64,000 nt of DNA from Ruoffia tabacinasalis. Its GTDB lineage: Bacteria; Bacillota; Bacilli; Lactobacillales; Aerococcaceae. The notes beneath the pieces were generated by a model that did no database searches, was not told where the DNA came from, and was given only the letters and a program-made list of their open reading frames with translations. Positions 1-8,150 of this stretch are shown piece after piece. Location of the stretch: assembly GCF_005864045.1 (NCBI RefSeq), contig NZ_VBSP01000007.1, positions 1 through 64,000 of the forward strand, in the 5' to 3' direction. The position numbers were made by a program, and so were the translations under genes. Positions within the stretch are counted from its first letter, which is position 1; every line of letters starts with the position of its first letter.

Positions 1-38
1 TCTTTTAATTGAAAGGTTTTTTGGATAAAATGGTTCAT
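1..38 (-). CDS. 5' end of an unidentified gene leaving the window
   Basis: An ATG at 38-36 on the minus strand opens a frame reading MNHFIQKTFQLK that runs off the left edge. An AAGGAG ribosome site lies at 50-55, 11 nt upstream, which is slightly far but usable. It sits downstream of the binding-protein gene, where a branched-chain amino acid permease (livH-like) would be expected, but twelve residues are too few to identify it. Confidence 0.35.
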   Translation of the reverse strand, partial: MNHFIQKTFQLK

Positions 39-114
39 GCGTAGATATTCTCCTTATGTTATTTGGTGGTACTTTTAATATAACGAATATCTGCGTCTTT
101 TAGAAGACACAAAG

Positions 115-154
115 ATAGGGTTGATGACATTTTAATTTTTGTCATCAACCCTAT
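115..154. repeat. 14-bp perfect hairpin, copy 1 of a recurring stem
   Basis: ATAGGGTTGATGAC (115-128) pairs perfectly with GTCATCAACCCTAT (141-154) around an A/T-only loop. It lies just after the end of the minus-strand binding-protein gene. Neither side carries a strong T run, so it may attenuate or protect transcripts rather than terminate fully. Almost the same stem (GGGTTGATGRCA) reappears at 20958-21000. Confidence 0.6.
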
Positions 155-190
155 TTATTGTAGAACCCGGTTTTTTGGGTACTTCTATTT

Positions 191-1351
191 TTAGTCAAAG
201 ACCACTTCATGAACTGCAGTTTCTTCAGCATTTTGAATTTCAATCATATTTACAACATTTTTTGTCGGGTTATGGTTTTCATCAAAGATAAAGTCGCCGG
301 TAATTCCAGAGAATTCTTCAAGATTTTCAAGCGCTTCATTGACTGCAACTGGGTCATCACTACCTGCTTGTTCAATGGCACTCTTAAGCATATAAATTGT
401 GTCGTAAGCTAGAGCAGCAAACATATCTGGATCTGAGTCAAATTGATCACGGTATTTTTCAACAAATTCGTATTCATCTTGAATAGGGTAAAGTGAAGCG
501 TAGTAGACGTTATTCATATTCTCAGCGCCAGCCAATTCATAAATAATATCATTACCGAATCCATTAGAACCTAATATTGGAGCATCGATACCAAACTCGC
601 GAGCTTGTTTAACAATTGGACCAGCAGTTTGATAAAAGGCTAGTATAGTAATTGCATCAAAATCTTGAGCAGCAATGTTTGAGATAATCGCACTAAAGTC
701 ATTCATCTCCGGTGTGAAAGTTTCAGTATGGACAATCTCTCCTTCATAACCTTCAACAAAATTATCATATAGCCCAGAACCATAATCACTTGAGTTATCA
801 TATAGAACGACCATCTTTTCTGCTTCCATATTTTCGTATCCAAATTTAGCAATCCCAGAACCCTGGAATGAATTTGGCCATGATGAACGGTATACGAAGG
901 GCTGAACATTTCCATCGTCATCAAAGGTAATATCATTATTAGTCACTGATGGAGAAATTAATGGGATTTGATATTCATTTGCTGCTGGGATTGCTGCTTG
1001 CATTTGACTTGTTGTCGCAGGACCAATCATTGCAACAACATCATCTTGGGTTGCTAAACGAGTCGCAATCATGGCAGCTTCTGTATCATCTGATTTAGTG
1101 TCGTACTCAACGATATTAAAAGGACGACCCATCACTCCGCCATCTTCATTAATTTCTTCAACCGCCATCTTAATCGCGTTGGATTGTGTAATTCCGTATG
1201 CTGCTACGGCACCGGATAATTCATAAATAACACCTAGATTAATTGGATCTTCGTCCTGGGCAAAAGCTGTAAAGGTAGGTGTGAATGCACTAGTAGCAAT
1301 GGTAGCAGTAGCAATAATTTTTGTAAGTTTTTTTCTAATTGAATTGAACAT
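191..1351 (-). CDS. ABC transporter substrate-binding protein, branched-chain amino acid type (LivJ-like)
   Basis: 386 residues of the periplasmic-binding-protein type 6 (Leu/Ile/Val-binding) fold. The mature part opens with INLGVIYELSGAVAAYG and continues with MIGPATTSQMQAAIPAANEY, both typical of extracellular branched-chain amino acid receptors that deliver ligand to a LivHMGF permease. ATG at 1351 has AGGAGG at 1359-1364. Residues 1-31 form a Sec signal peptide ending in AFA before QDED. The protein contains no cysteine, so the lipobox that anchors most Gram-positive binding proteins is absent; it would be released or held by the permease only. It is preceded by a leucine-rich leader peptide and attenuator (1475-1652), which supports a branched-chain amino acid role. 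Exact ligand unknown. Confidence 0.85.
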   Translation of the reverse strand: MFNSIRKKLTKIIATATIATSAFTPTFTAFAQDEDPINLGVIYELSGAVAAYGITQSNAIKMAVEEINEDGGVMGRPFNIVEYDTKSDDTEAAMIATRLATQDDVVAMIGPATTSQMQAAIPAANEYQIPLISPSVTNNDITFDDDGNVQPFVYRSSWPNSFQGSGIAKFGYENMEAEKMVVLYDNSSDYGSGLYDNFVEGYEGEIVHTETFTPEMNDFSAIISNIAAQDFDAITILAFYQTAGPIVKQAREFGIDAPILGSNGFGNDIIYELAGAENMNNVYYASLYPIQDEYEFVEKYRDQFDSDPDMFAALAYDTIYMLKSAIEQAGSDDPVAVNEALENLEEFSGITGDFIFDENHNPTKNVVNMIEIQNAEETAVHEVVFD

Positions 1352-1474
1352 TTAAGTTCCTCCTAGTTTAATTTGGTAAATTGTGTATTTTAAAGTCATA
1401 TATAAGTCCGATAAATCTGATAAGTCTGATAAGCTATCCACGTTTACCACCTCATTTATTTAGTAATAGTCAAC

Positions 1475-1505
1475 AAAAAAAACGAGCCTGAGTTATTCAG
1501 GCTCG
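1475..1505 (-). terminator. Attenuator terminator upstream of the binding-protein gene
   Basis: On the minus strand GAGCCTGA pairs with TCAGGCTC (outer CG pair included, 1505-1483) around a 5-nt loop, followed directly by a run of T (1482-1475). It lies between the leader peptide stop codon and the binding-protein start, so it would end transcription before the structural gene. Confidence 0.8.
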
Positions 1506-1521
1506 TCATGTGACATGAGCC
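1500..1521 (-). promoter_or_regulatory. Alternative (antiterminator) hairpin overlapping the attenuator
   Basis: On the minus strand GGCTCATGT (1521-1513) can pair with ACATGACGAGCC (1511-1500), with two bulged bases. Its 3' arm uses the GAGCC that forms the 5' arm of the terminator at 1483-1505, so the two structures exclude each other. This is the arrangement expected for leader-peptide attenuation. The pairing is seen in the sequence; the regulatory role is inferred. Confidence 0.6.
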
Positions 1522-1565
1522 CGTATTCACGAAGAATAGGACTCTAATCATTAATGATTAAAATC

Positions 1566-1652
1566 CTAAGGCATGTCTAATAATAAAGCTATATTTTGGA
1601 TAGCAAAGCATCGCTGAATGTTAGATTGAATATTTGGGTTAGATTTTTGCAT
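1566..1652 (-). CDS. Leucine-rich leader peptide (28 aa)
   Basis: ATG at 1652 is preceded by AAAGGAGGC (1669-1661) with 8-nt spacing, one of the best ribosome sites in the window. The peptide is MQKSNPNIQSNIQRCFAIQN followed by IALLLDMP. It has five isoleucines and a run of three leucine codons close to the stop. About 60 nt downstream come mutually exclusive antiterminator and terminator hairpins (1475-1521) and then the branched-chain amino acid binding-protein gene. In leader-peptide attenuation, ribosome stalling at leucine codons when charged tRNA is scarce would favour the antiterminator. I read the peptide as a sensor of Leu (and possibly Ile) supply rather than a functional product. 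Confidence 0.7.
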   Translation of the reverse strand: MQKSNPNIQSNIQRCFAIQNIALLLDMP

Positions 1653-1972
1653 AATACTTTGCCTCCTTTTTGTTGATAAAGTAAGTGTATAATAATTAAA
1701 ATTAAAAATCAACACTTATTTTAATCTTAATCTAATAAACCTGGCACATCACCGCCAAAGAATGGTAGATATAGTTTCCTATCTTCATAAAGGGAAAATT
1801 AATTAATTAAAAAAGTATTTATGAAACAGATTTCATCGCTGAATTAAAATCTTTTATGAAAACTTTAACTATATAAATTAAATAAAACTCAAGATAAAAT
1901 TAAATTAATGAGTACAAATAAAAAAAAGAAATTGATTTAATCATAATCTAATTAAATTCGTTAAAAAAGTAA
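1653..1972. other. AT-rich intergenic stretch with little structure
   Basis: It holds the leader promoter (1684-1712) and, on the minus strand, a start-less open stretch of 23 codons (1798-1730, stop 1729-1727) ending in LPFFGGDVPGLLD. From about 1800 to 1970 I see only AT-rich sequence without an ORF or hairpin worth noting. Confidence 0.5.
1684..1712 (-). promoter_or_regulatory. Promoter of the leader peptide / binding-protein gene
   Basis: On the minus strand TTGATT (1712-1707) and TACACT (1689-1684) are 17 bp apart; a TATACA two bases upstream is an alternative -10. Transcription would start about 25 nt before the leader peptide ATG. Confidence 0.45.
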
Positions 1973-2000
1973 TTGCTAAAAAATGATAATGCTATATAAT
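1973..2000 (+). promoter_or_regulatory. Promoter of a candidate small RNA
   Basis: TTGCTA (1973-1978), a 16-bp spacer and a consensus TATAAT (1995-2000). No coding start follows; the transcript would run from about 2007 to the strong terminator at 2147-2181. Confidence 0.6.
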
Positions 2001-2006
2001 AGTATT

Positions 2007-2181
2007 ATGCGATGAGTCGAAAAGCGATCAGGTAGATTGCAAGGTGATATACTACTGACTAACATCAACGTCGGGAAGACGAGTATAGCAAGCTCTCTGC
2101 TGTGAACAGAGACTTCGATTAATTATATTAATTTCGCCGTTCGAATAAAACCACGAAGAATTAATTCTTCGTGGTTTTTTT
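2007..2181 (+). ncRNA. Candidate structured small RNA, about 175 nt, family not recognised
   Basis: The unit has its own promoter (1973-2000) and terminator (2147-2181) and no credible ORF. Visible helices are a closing stem TCGAA/GCGA (2017-2027) with TCGC/TTCGA (2134-2144), separated by a 2x2 internal loop; a long-range stem TTGC and TATACT (2037-2053) with AGTATAGCAA (2082-2091); inside it a hairpin CGTC-GACG with loop GGGAA (2069-2081); and a hairpin TCTCTG/CAGAGA (2094-2112). I could not match it to 6S, SRP, tmRNA, RNase P, T-box or any riboswitch I know. Because glgB has a separate promoter, it is more likely a free RNA than a cis leader. Confidence 0.55.
2147..2181 (+). terminator. Terminator of the candidate small RNA
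   Basis: AACCACGAAGAATT pairs with AATTCTTCGTGGTT in a perfect stem followed by a run of seven T. Confidence 0.85.
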
Positions 2182-2331
2182 GTGCCATAAACGAATTTAA
2201 TTGTTAAGAAAATGTAAATTTTCATTTTTTGATTAAATAAAAATGAGATATAGGTTATAATGAAAATATGAACATTGTTAAATATATTTTATTACAAAAT
2301 ATTGTTACGGGAGTTAACAGAATGATACAGA

Positions 2332-2345
2332 AAAAAGCGCTTTCA
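2332..2345 (+). promoter_or_regulatory. Probable cre (CcpA) site in the glg promoter
   Basis: AAAAAGCGCTTTCA matches the cre consensus WGNAARCGYTTWCW at 13 of 14 positions. It fills the spacer just upstream of the extended -10 at 2346-2354, so CcpA bound here would block RNA polymerase. This fits catabolite control of glycogen synthesis, as reported for lactobacilli. Confidence 0.65.
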
Positions 2346-2354
2346 TGTTATAAT
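2346..2354 (+). promoter_or_regulatory. Extended -10 promoter of the glg operon
   Basis: TGT followed by TATAAT (2349-2354) forms an extended -10; the -35 position (about 2326-2331) is poor. It starts roughly 30 nt before the glgB ribosome site AGGAGGGG. Confidence 0.55.
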
Positions 2355-2392
2355 AAAACTATAGTACTAGATGCTAATAAGGAGGGGATTAA

Positions 2393-4300
2393 ATGAATAG
2401 TGAACTTGCCAAAGCTTCGAATTTTGAAAAGGATATTTATTTTTTCAATCAAGGAACCCATAGACAAGCCTATAAATTTTTAGGAAGTCAGCGGGTTGAA
2501 GACGGCAATAAGATTGGTTACCGATTTAATGTTTGGGCACCATACGCGAAACAAGTATTTATTCAAGGTGACTTTACAAATTGGAATTTGAAGGAATTAG
2601 AATATATTGATGGCGGCATTTGGTCAATATACTTTAATGAAGATTTAAAGGGGCAACATTATAAATATGGTATTGATAACGGTGTCGGACATATTGAATA
2701 TAAGATGGATCCCTTTGCCTACCGACACGAGACGGCACCGAAAGATGCGTCAATTGTTTGGGATTTACCCGACTATGAGTGGAATGACTCAAGTTGGATT
2801 AAAAAACAGCGTGAGAAGAACATACTAGAAGAACCTTTACAAATTTATGAGGTGCATTTTAGTTCTTGGCGTCAACATACAGATGGAAGAAGTTATAGTT
2901 TCCAAGAACTTGCTGAAACATTAGTACCTTATGTGAAGAAGATGGGTTACACGCATATCGAGTTTATGCCATTAATGGATCACCCCTTAGACGCCTCTTG
3001 GGGTTATCAAATCACTGGATTTTATGCAGTGTGTGGACGATATGGAACGATTGATGAATTAAAAGAATTCGTCGATTACGCTCATCAAAACGGCATCGGC
3101 GTTCTTATAGATTGGGTTCCAGGACATTATTCACGAAATTCAAATGGGTTAGCATATTTTGATGGTACACCAACGTTTGAATACCAAGATTTGAATAAAG
3201 CGAATAATGTTGGCTGGGGAACACTTAATTTTGACTTAGGGAGAACTCAAGTTCAAAGCTTCTTAATGTCCAACGCATTATTCTGGTTAAAAGAGTTTCA
3301 CATAGATGGCATTCGAGTGGATGCCGTATCTAATATGCTTTACTTAGATTTTGATGAAGGGCCGTGGACTCCAAATGAAGAAGGAACGAACATTAAGCTT
3401 GAAGGTGTTGATTTCTTACAGAAATTAAACACCGTTGTTCATGAAGAATGGCCCCAAGCAATCATGATGGCTGAGGAAAGTACTAATTGGAACGGCATCA
3501 CAAAGAGTGTCGAGGAAGGTGGCCTTGGTTTTGACTTCAAATGGAACATGGGTTGGATGAATGATACGTTGAAATTCTTTGAGATGGATCCACTCTATCG
3601 GCCAAAAAATTTAACATTGATTACCTTTGTTTTCATGTATCAGTTAAATGAAAACTATATCCTACCATACTCACATGATGAAGTCGTACATGGTAAGAAT
3701 TCTATGTTAGGTAAAATTCAAGGAGACCGCTACAATCAATTCGCAACATTGAGACTAATTCATGGTTATATGATGGCTCAACCTGGTAAAGTACTGCATT
3801 TCATGGGGAATGAAATTGGTCAATATTTAGAGTGGCGATACTATAACGAATTAGAATGGATTGATTTGGAAAGAGAATACAATAGTGAATATCAACACTA
3901 CATGAGTACTTTAAACCATTTAGGTCTTAAAGAAAAATCACTGCATGAATTGGATCATTCCGTAGATGGGTTGACGGTATTAGATGCAGATAATTATGAC
4001 GAAGGTGTTTTAACCTTTATTAGACATAGTAAAAAAACAAATGATTTTTTAATAATTATTTGTAACTTCGTTCCTGTACAAAGAGAAGATGTTCGCATTG
4101 GCGTTCCATTCGAGGGTACTTATGAAGTTTTATTAAATTCAGAAATGAAAGAATTCGGTGGTGCGTGGGTTGACCCGATAGCAGATTTAAAAACCGAAGC
4201 AATCGACACAAATGACCAACCGTTTTCGATTAAGACGATTATTCCTGCTACTTCAGTCCTTTACATCCGTCCCAAACGTATTTCAGGCGTAAAGAAATAG
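2393..4300 (+). CDS. glgB: 1,4-alpha-glucan branching enzyme GlgB
   Basis: 635 residues, the usual length. It makes alpha-1,6 branches in glycogen by cutting and transferring alpha-1,4 glucan chains in the cytoplasm. An N-terminal CBM48 domain (about 35-125, with GYRFNVWAPYAKQVFIQGDF) is followed by a GH13 barrel. Catalytic residues can be placed: the nucleophile Asp in GIRVDAVSNML near 310, the acid Glu in MAEEST near 361 and the transition-state Asp in YSHDEVVHG near 428. ATG follows AAGGAGGGG. First gene of glgB-glgC-glgD-glgA; the promoter overlaps a cre site, so catabolite repression is likely. No glgP or pullulanase gene follows, so breakdown enzymes must lie elsewhere. Confidence 0.97.
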   Translation: MNSELAKASNFEKDIYFFNQGTHRQAYKFLGSQRVEDGNKIGYRFNVWAPYAKQVFIQGDFTNWNLKELEYIDGGIWSIYFNEDLKGQHYKYGIDNGVGHIEYKMDPFAYRHETAPKDASIVWDLPDYEWNDSSWIKKQREKNILEEPLQIYEVHFSSWRQHTDGRSYSFQELAETLVPYVKKMGYTHIEFMPLMDHPLDASWGYQITGFYAVCGRYGTIDELKEFVDYAHQNGIGVLIDWVPGHYSRNSNGLAYFDGTPTFEYQDLNKANNVGWGTLNFDLGRTQVQSFLMSNALFWLKEFHIDGIRVDAVSNMLYLDFDEGPWTPNEEGTNIKLEGVDFLQKLNTVVHEEWPQAIMMAEESTNWNGITKSVEEGGLGFDFKWNMGWMNDTLKFFEMDPLYRPKNLTLITFVFMYQLNENYILPYSHDEVVHGKNSMLGKIQGDRYNQFATLRLIHGYMMAQPGKVLHFMGNEIGQYLEWRYYNELEWIDLEREYNSEYQHYMSTLNHLGLKEKSLHELDHSVDGLTVLDADNYDEGVLTFIRHSKKTNDFLIIICNFVPVQREDVRIGVPFEGTYEVLLNSEMKEFGGAWVDPIADLKTEAIDTNDQPFSIKTIIPATSVLYIRPKRISGVKK

Positions 4301-4301
4301 G

Positions 4302-4371
4302 AAAGGAGATAGAATATTGGTTAACATAGTTAAACCGTCTCGCCAACGATCAACAATATTCTAACTGTAAA
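4302..4371 (+). promoter_or_regulatory. Displaced ribosome site and hairpin in front of glgC
   Basis: The only Shine-Dalgarno sequence before glgC is AAAGGAG at 4302-4308, 63 nt from the ATG. Between them AGAATATTG (4311-4319) pairs perfectly with CAATATTCT (4354-4362). Folding this stem would leave about 11 unpaired nt between the ribosome site and the ATG, close to normal spacing. Alternatively the ribosome site serves a TTG-started 15-codon minicistron (4317-4364) whose stop is 7 nt before glgC, giving translational coupling. Confidence 0.5.
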
Positions 4372-5523
4372 ATGAAACATGAAATGATAGCAATGATTTT
4401 AGCTGGTGGACAAGGAACTCGATTAGGAGTCCTGACGAAGAATATCGCTAAACCAGCCGTACCTTTTGGTGGAAAGTATCGAATTATTGATTTTGCTTTA
4501 AGTAATTGTGCTAACTCTGGAGTTAAAAACGTTGGGGTTGTTACGCAATACCAACCATTAGAGTTAAATGAACATATTGGAAAAGGTGCTTCTTGGGGCT
4601 TAAATAGTCGTGATGGTGGAGCAACCATACTACAACCTTACTCAAGTACAGATGGCGAAAAGTGGTTTAAAGGAACTGCGAACGCTATTTATCAAAACAT
4701 AAGTTATATAGACTCTTTAAATCCTGACAACGTCTTAATTTTATCAGGAGACCATATTTACAAGATGGATTACAGTGAAATGTATAATTTCCACGTTGAG
4801 AATAATGCAAGTTTAACAGTTGGGGTTATCCCAGTTGATATGAGCGAAGCATCACGTTTCGGAATTATGAATACAGATCACAGTAACCGCATTATTGAAT
4901 TCGAAGAAAAACCAGCAGAGCCAAAGAGCAACTTAGCTTCAATGGGAATTTATATCTTTGACTGGCCAACACTTCGTAGATATTTAGTGAAAGATTCAGC
5001 TAAAGACCGTGTATTAGAAGACTTTGGTCATGATGTTATCCCAACATATTTAGATAACGCTGAGAACTGTTTTGCTTATTCATTCGAAGGTTACTGGAAA
5101 GATGTAGGAACGATTGAAAGTCTATGGGAAGCGAATATGGGATATTTAAACCCTGATCATCCATTAAATGAAACGCGAAATTCTTGGAGAGTCTACACAT
5201 CAAATAAAGTAACGGGTGCTCAGTTCTTAACTGAAGATGCAGAAATTTCGAATGTTTTAATTGTAGACGGAAGTTATGTAGCTGGTAAAGTGTCAGATTC
5301 AATTATTTCACAAGACGTAACCGTTTCTCATGGTACTACAGTATCAAATTCAGTCATTATGTCTGACGCTGTCATTGGAGAAAACTGTGAGATAGATTAC
5401 GCAATCATTGGTGAAGGTGCAGTGATCGCAGACGGAGCGAAAGTTGTCGGAACAAGAGATGAAATTGCTGTAGTTGGATTTTATGATAAGGTAGGAGGCC
5501 CAAAGAATGATGGCGAAAAATAA
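4372..5523 (+). CDS. glgC: Glucose-1-phosphate adenylyltransferase, catalytic subunit GlgC
   Basis: 383 residues. Makes ADP-glucose from ATP and glucose-1-phosphate, the committed step of glycogen synthesis. The nucleotidyltransferase signature [18 protein letters not shown] lies at residues 7-24, followed by [19 protein letters not shown]; the C-terminal third is a left-handed beta-helix hexapeptide repeat region (from about 290, with [12 protein letters not shown] and [14 protein letters not shown]). The ATG is supported by family alignment ([13 protein letters not shown]) but has no adjacent ribosome site; the nearest is 63 nt upstream across a hairpin. It overlaps glgD by 17 nt. Works as a GlgC/GlgD pair in Firmicutes. 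Confidence 0.96.
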   Translation: MKHEMIAMILAGGQGTRLGVLTKNIAKPAVPFGGKYRIIDFALSNCANSGVKNVGVVTQYQPLELNEHIGKGASWGLNSRDGGATILQPYSSTDGEKWFKGTANAIYQNISYIDSLNPDNVLILSGDHIYKMDYSEMYNFHVENNASLTVGVIPVDMSEASRFGIMNTDHSNRIIEFEEKPAEPKSNLASMGIYIFDWPTLRRYLVKDSAKDRVLEDFGHDVIPTYLDNAENCFAYSFEGYWKDVGTIESLWEANMGYLNPDHPLNETRNSWRVYTSNKVTGAQFLTEDAEISNVLIVDGSYVAGKVSDSIISQDVTVSHGTTVSNSVIMSDAVIGENCEIDYAIIGEGAVIADGAKVVGTRDEIAVVGFYDKVGGPKNDGEK

Positions 5524-6655
5524 TATTTGTGCAATTATAAATTTAACAGAAGATACAACTCAACTAAAACCCTTAACAAACAATCGTCCTATCGCTGGAT
5601 TACCATTCGCAGGACGTTACCGTATTATTGACTTTATGCTTTCAGACTTAGCGTATGCTAAGATTGAATCTGTCGGATTATTCATTGGTGAATCTGGTCG
5701 TTCTATTTATGACCACGTTCGTTCAGGAGCTGCTTGGGATTTACAATCTGAAGTAGCTGGAGGTATATTTACTTTTTCTCATCAAGATTGGAAGCGCAAT
5801 AATCCAAATGCGCATGAATATGAAGATTTTTACTATAACCATCGTTTATTCTTAGAAAGATCAAAATCTGAGTATGTTTTTGTAGCAGGAAGTAAAATTA
5901 TTGCTAATCTAGATATAATAGCAGTGAGAAAACAACATATTCAAAGCGGAAAAGACGTGACAGTTGTTTATAAACACTTTGATAAAAATCAAATTTCTGA
6001 TCAAGAATTACTAGCTCATGGTATCGTCTTTGACGGTGATGACATCGAAAAATTCACAGATTATGTTACACCTTCAGAAGATGGAAAAGTAAATCTAAGT
6101 TTAAATATGTATTTATTAGGTGTTGATAAAATGCTTAGTATTATAGACAAAGCTACAGAAGAAGGAGTTTATCTAGAACTAAATGAATTGTTACAACATT
6201 ATTCAACTACTTGTTCGTTGAATAGTTTTGAATATACAGGATACGCATCAAATATTGACACAATTGATAAATATTATAAAGCGAACATGGAGTTATTGAG
6301 TTTCCCGACATTCGCTTCATTATTCCAAACAAGTATTCCAATCTTAACAAAAACGAAACACGGTTCGCCTACTTATTATTCACCTGAATCTGAAGTAAGA
6401 GAATCATTTGTCGGAAGTGATACGTTTATCTCAGGAACAGTCAAACGCTCGGTTTTAAACCGTCGTGTTGTTGTTGAAAAAGACGCTATTGTTATGAACA
6501 GTATCCTTTTACAAGGAACTAAAGTCGGTGAAGGTGCGCAAATCGAGTATGCAATTCTTGATAAGAATACAACGGTAGAAGCAGGTGCCAAAATTATCGG
6601 ATCACCTGACGATATAAAAGTAATCGGAAAAAACTCGCACATTTATGCTGACTAG
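5507..6655 (+). CDS. glgD: Glucose-1-phosphate adenylyltransferase, regulatory subunit GlgD
   Basis: 382 residues, paralogous to GlgC. The N-terminal GGxGTRL loop is degenerate: the corresponding stretch reads [20 protein letters not shown], while the following [15 protein letters not shown] is kept. This is the known hallmark of GlgD, which lacks catalysis and raises GlgC activity in the heterotetramer. The C-terminal beta-helix repeats are retained. The start ATG 5507 has AGGAGG 8 nt upstream, inside the glgC 3' end, so the two are translationally coupled. Confidence 0.95.
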   Translation: MMAKNNICAIINLTEDTTQLKPLTNNRPIAGLPFAGRYRIIDFMLSDLAYAKIESVGLFIGESGRSIYDHVRSGAAWDLQSEVAGGIFTFSHQDWKRNNPNAHEYEDFYYNHRLFLERSKSEYVFVAGSKIIANLDIIAVRKQHIQSGKDVTVVYKHFDKNQISDQELLAHGIVFDGDDIEKFTDYVTPSEDGKVNLSLNMYLLGVDKMLSIIDKATEEGVYLELNELLQHYSTTCSLNSFEYTGYASNIDTIDKYYKANMELLSFPTFASLFQTSIPILTKTKHGSPTYYSPESEVRESFVGSDTFISGTVKRSVLNRRVVVEKDAIVMNSILLQGTKVGEGAQIEYAILDKNTTVEAGAKIIGSPDDIKVIGKNSHIYAD

Positions 6656-6665
6656 GAGGGGAAAA

Positions 6666-8102
6666 ATGAAGGTTTTATTTGCTTCAGCCGAAGCAGCACC
6701 ATTTTTTAAGTCTGGAGGACTTGGAGATGTTGCCGCTGCACTACCTAAAGAATTAGTCAAACAAGGTGTTGATATTAGAGTAGTTTTACCAAACTATACT
6801 AAGATGCCAGAAAAATATAAGAGTCAACTAAAAGAACACTCACATTTCCGTTTTCAATTAGGGAATAAAAATGTTTATTGTGGTATAAAAACGTTATCAC
6901 ATGATAATGTGATGTATTATTTTATTGATAACTTAAGTAATTTTGATCGTCCGGATCTTTACGGAGAATGGGATGATGGAGAACGATTTGCATATTTCTC
7001 AACAGCAATAATTGAGATGATGGAAGTGGTTGACTTTATTCCAGATATTGTTCACTGTAATGATTGGCAAACAGCTATGATTCCAGTAATGCTGGTGGAT
7101 AGATACCATTGGAAGGATGCATTGAAATCAATCCGTAAAGTTATTACTATTCATAATATTCGCTTCCAAGGAATATACGATCCTAGTATATTAACGAATG
7201 TCTTTGGGACAAGTTTTAATACTTTTACGGATGACGGTGTTAAATACCATGATTTAGTAAATTACTTAAAAGGTGGGATTAATTTCTCTGACCGTGTAAC
7301 GACAGTTAGCCCAACTTATGCGAATGAAATTACGACACCTGAATTTGGTGAAGGATTAGACGATGTCATTCGTCATAATCGTTGGAAATTACGTGGGATT
7401 ATTAATGGTATCGACTATGATTCAAATAATCCAGAAACTGATCCACTTATTCCACATCATTTTTCAATTGAAGACTTGTCAGGGAAAGCTAAGAATAAAC
7501 TTGAACTTCAACGACGCTTAGGTTTACCAGAGAACCCGGATGTGCCAATCATTGGAATGGTAAGTCGTTTAACAGACCAAAAAGGCTTTCAGTTAATTGA
7601 AGAAAAATTAAATGACTTGCTTCAACAAGATGTCCAAGTTGTCCTACTTGGTACGGGTGAAGAGCAATTTGAAAACTCGTTTAGATATTTTGAAGACGTT
7701 TATCGCGATAAGATGCGTTCTTGCATTATGTTTGATGTTGAGCTAGCTCAAATGATTTATGCGAGTTCGGATATGTTCTTAATGCCAAGTGCGTTTGAAC
7801 CTTGTGGTTTATCACAGATGATGGCCATGAGATATGGGACTTTACCAATCGTTCACGAAACTGGCGGCCTTGTAGATACTGTTCAGGCATATAATCAATT
7901 CACTGGTGAAGGGACGGGGTTCAGCTTCTCGCCTTTTAATGCTCAAACGATGATGGATGTAATTAATTTAGCCCTACTTATCTACCGCAATGATCAAGAA
8001 ACTTGGAACCAGCTAGTAGAGCAAGCAATGAAGAGTGACTTTAGTTGGAAAGGCCCAGCTCAAGACTATATTAATTTATACGAAGAGTTACTCAATGAAT
8101 AA
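6666..8102 (+). CDS. glgA: Glycogen synthase GlgA (ADP-glucose dependent)
   Basis: 478 residues, GT5 family, two Rossmann-like domains. The ADP-glucose binding K-x-G-G-L loop is visible at the N-terminus (AEAAPFFKSGGLGDVAAALP) and the C-terminal nucleotide-binding part contains SRLTDQKGFQLIEE and the PSAFEPCGLSQMMAMRYG acid/acceptor motif. I chose ATG 6666 over an in-frame ATG at 6645 because AGGAGGGG at 6655-6661 precedes it and family members start MKVLF. Last gene of the glg operon, followed by a strong terminator. Confidence 0.96.
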   Translation: MKVLFASAEAAPFFKSGGLGDVAAALPKELVKQGVDIRVVLPNYTKMPEKYKSQLKEHSHFRFQLGNKNVYCGIKTLSHDNVMYYFIDNLSNFDRPDLYGEWDDGERFAYFSTAIIEMMEVVDFIPDIVHCNDWQTAMIPVMLVDRYHWKDALKSIRKVITIHNIRFQGIYDPSILTNVFGTSFNTFTDDGVKYHDLVNYLKGGINFSDRVTTVSPTYANEITTPEFGEGLDDVIRHNRWKLRGIINGIDYDSNNPETDPLIPHHFSIEDLSGKAKNKLELQRRLGLPENPDVPIIGMVSRLTDQKGFQLIEEKLNDLLQQDVQVVLLGTGEEQFENSFRYFEDVYRDKMRSCIMFDVELAQMIYASSDMFLMPSAFEPCGLSQMMAMRYGTLPIVHETGGLVDTVQAYNQFTGEGTGFSFSPFNAQTMMDVINLALLIYRNDQETWNQLVEQAMKSDFSWKGPAQDYINLYEELLNE

Positions 8103-8111
8103 TTAATTAAT

Positions 8112-8150
8112 AAAACTACTGGATAGCTTATGTGTATCCAGTAGTTTTTT
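8112..8150 (+). terminator. Terminator of the glg operon
   Basis: AAAACTACTGGATA pairs with TATCCAGTAGTTTT around a 9-nt loop and ends in a T run. Confidence 0.9.

Noticed and set aside
209-412. A 67-codon plus-strand frame opposite the binding-protein gene
   Set aside because: Antisense shadow with no ribosome site.
1475-1721. T-box riboswitch for the binding-protein gene
   Set aside because: No T-box sequence or specifier stem was found, while a leader peptide and attenuator explain the region.
2007-2181. 6S RNA, SRP RNA or lysine riboswitch
   Set aside because: I compared by memory with their conserved motifs and found no match; kept as an unnamed candidate RNA.
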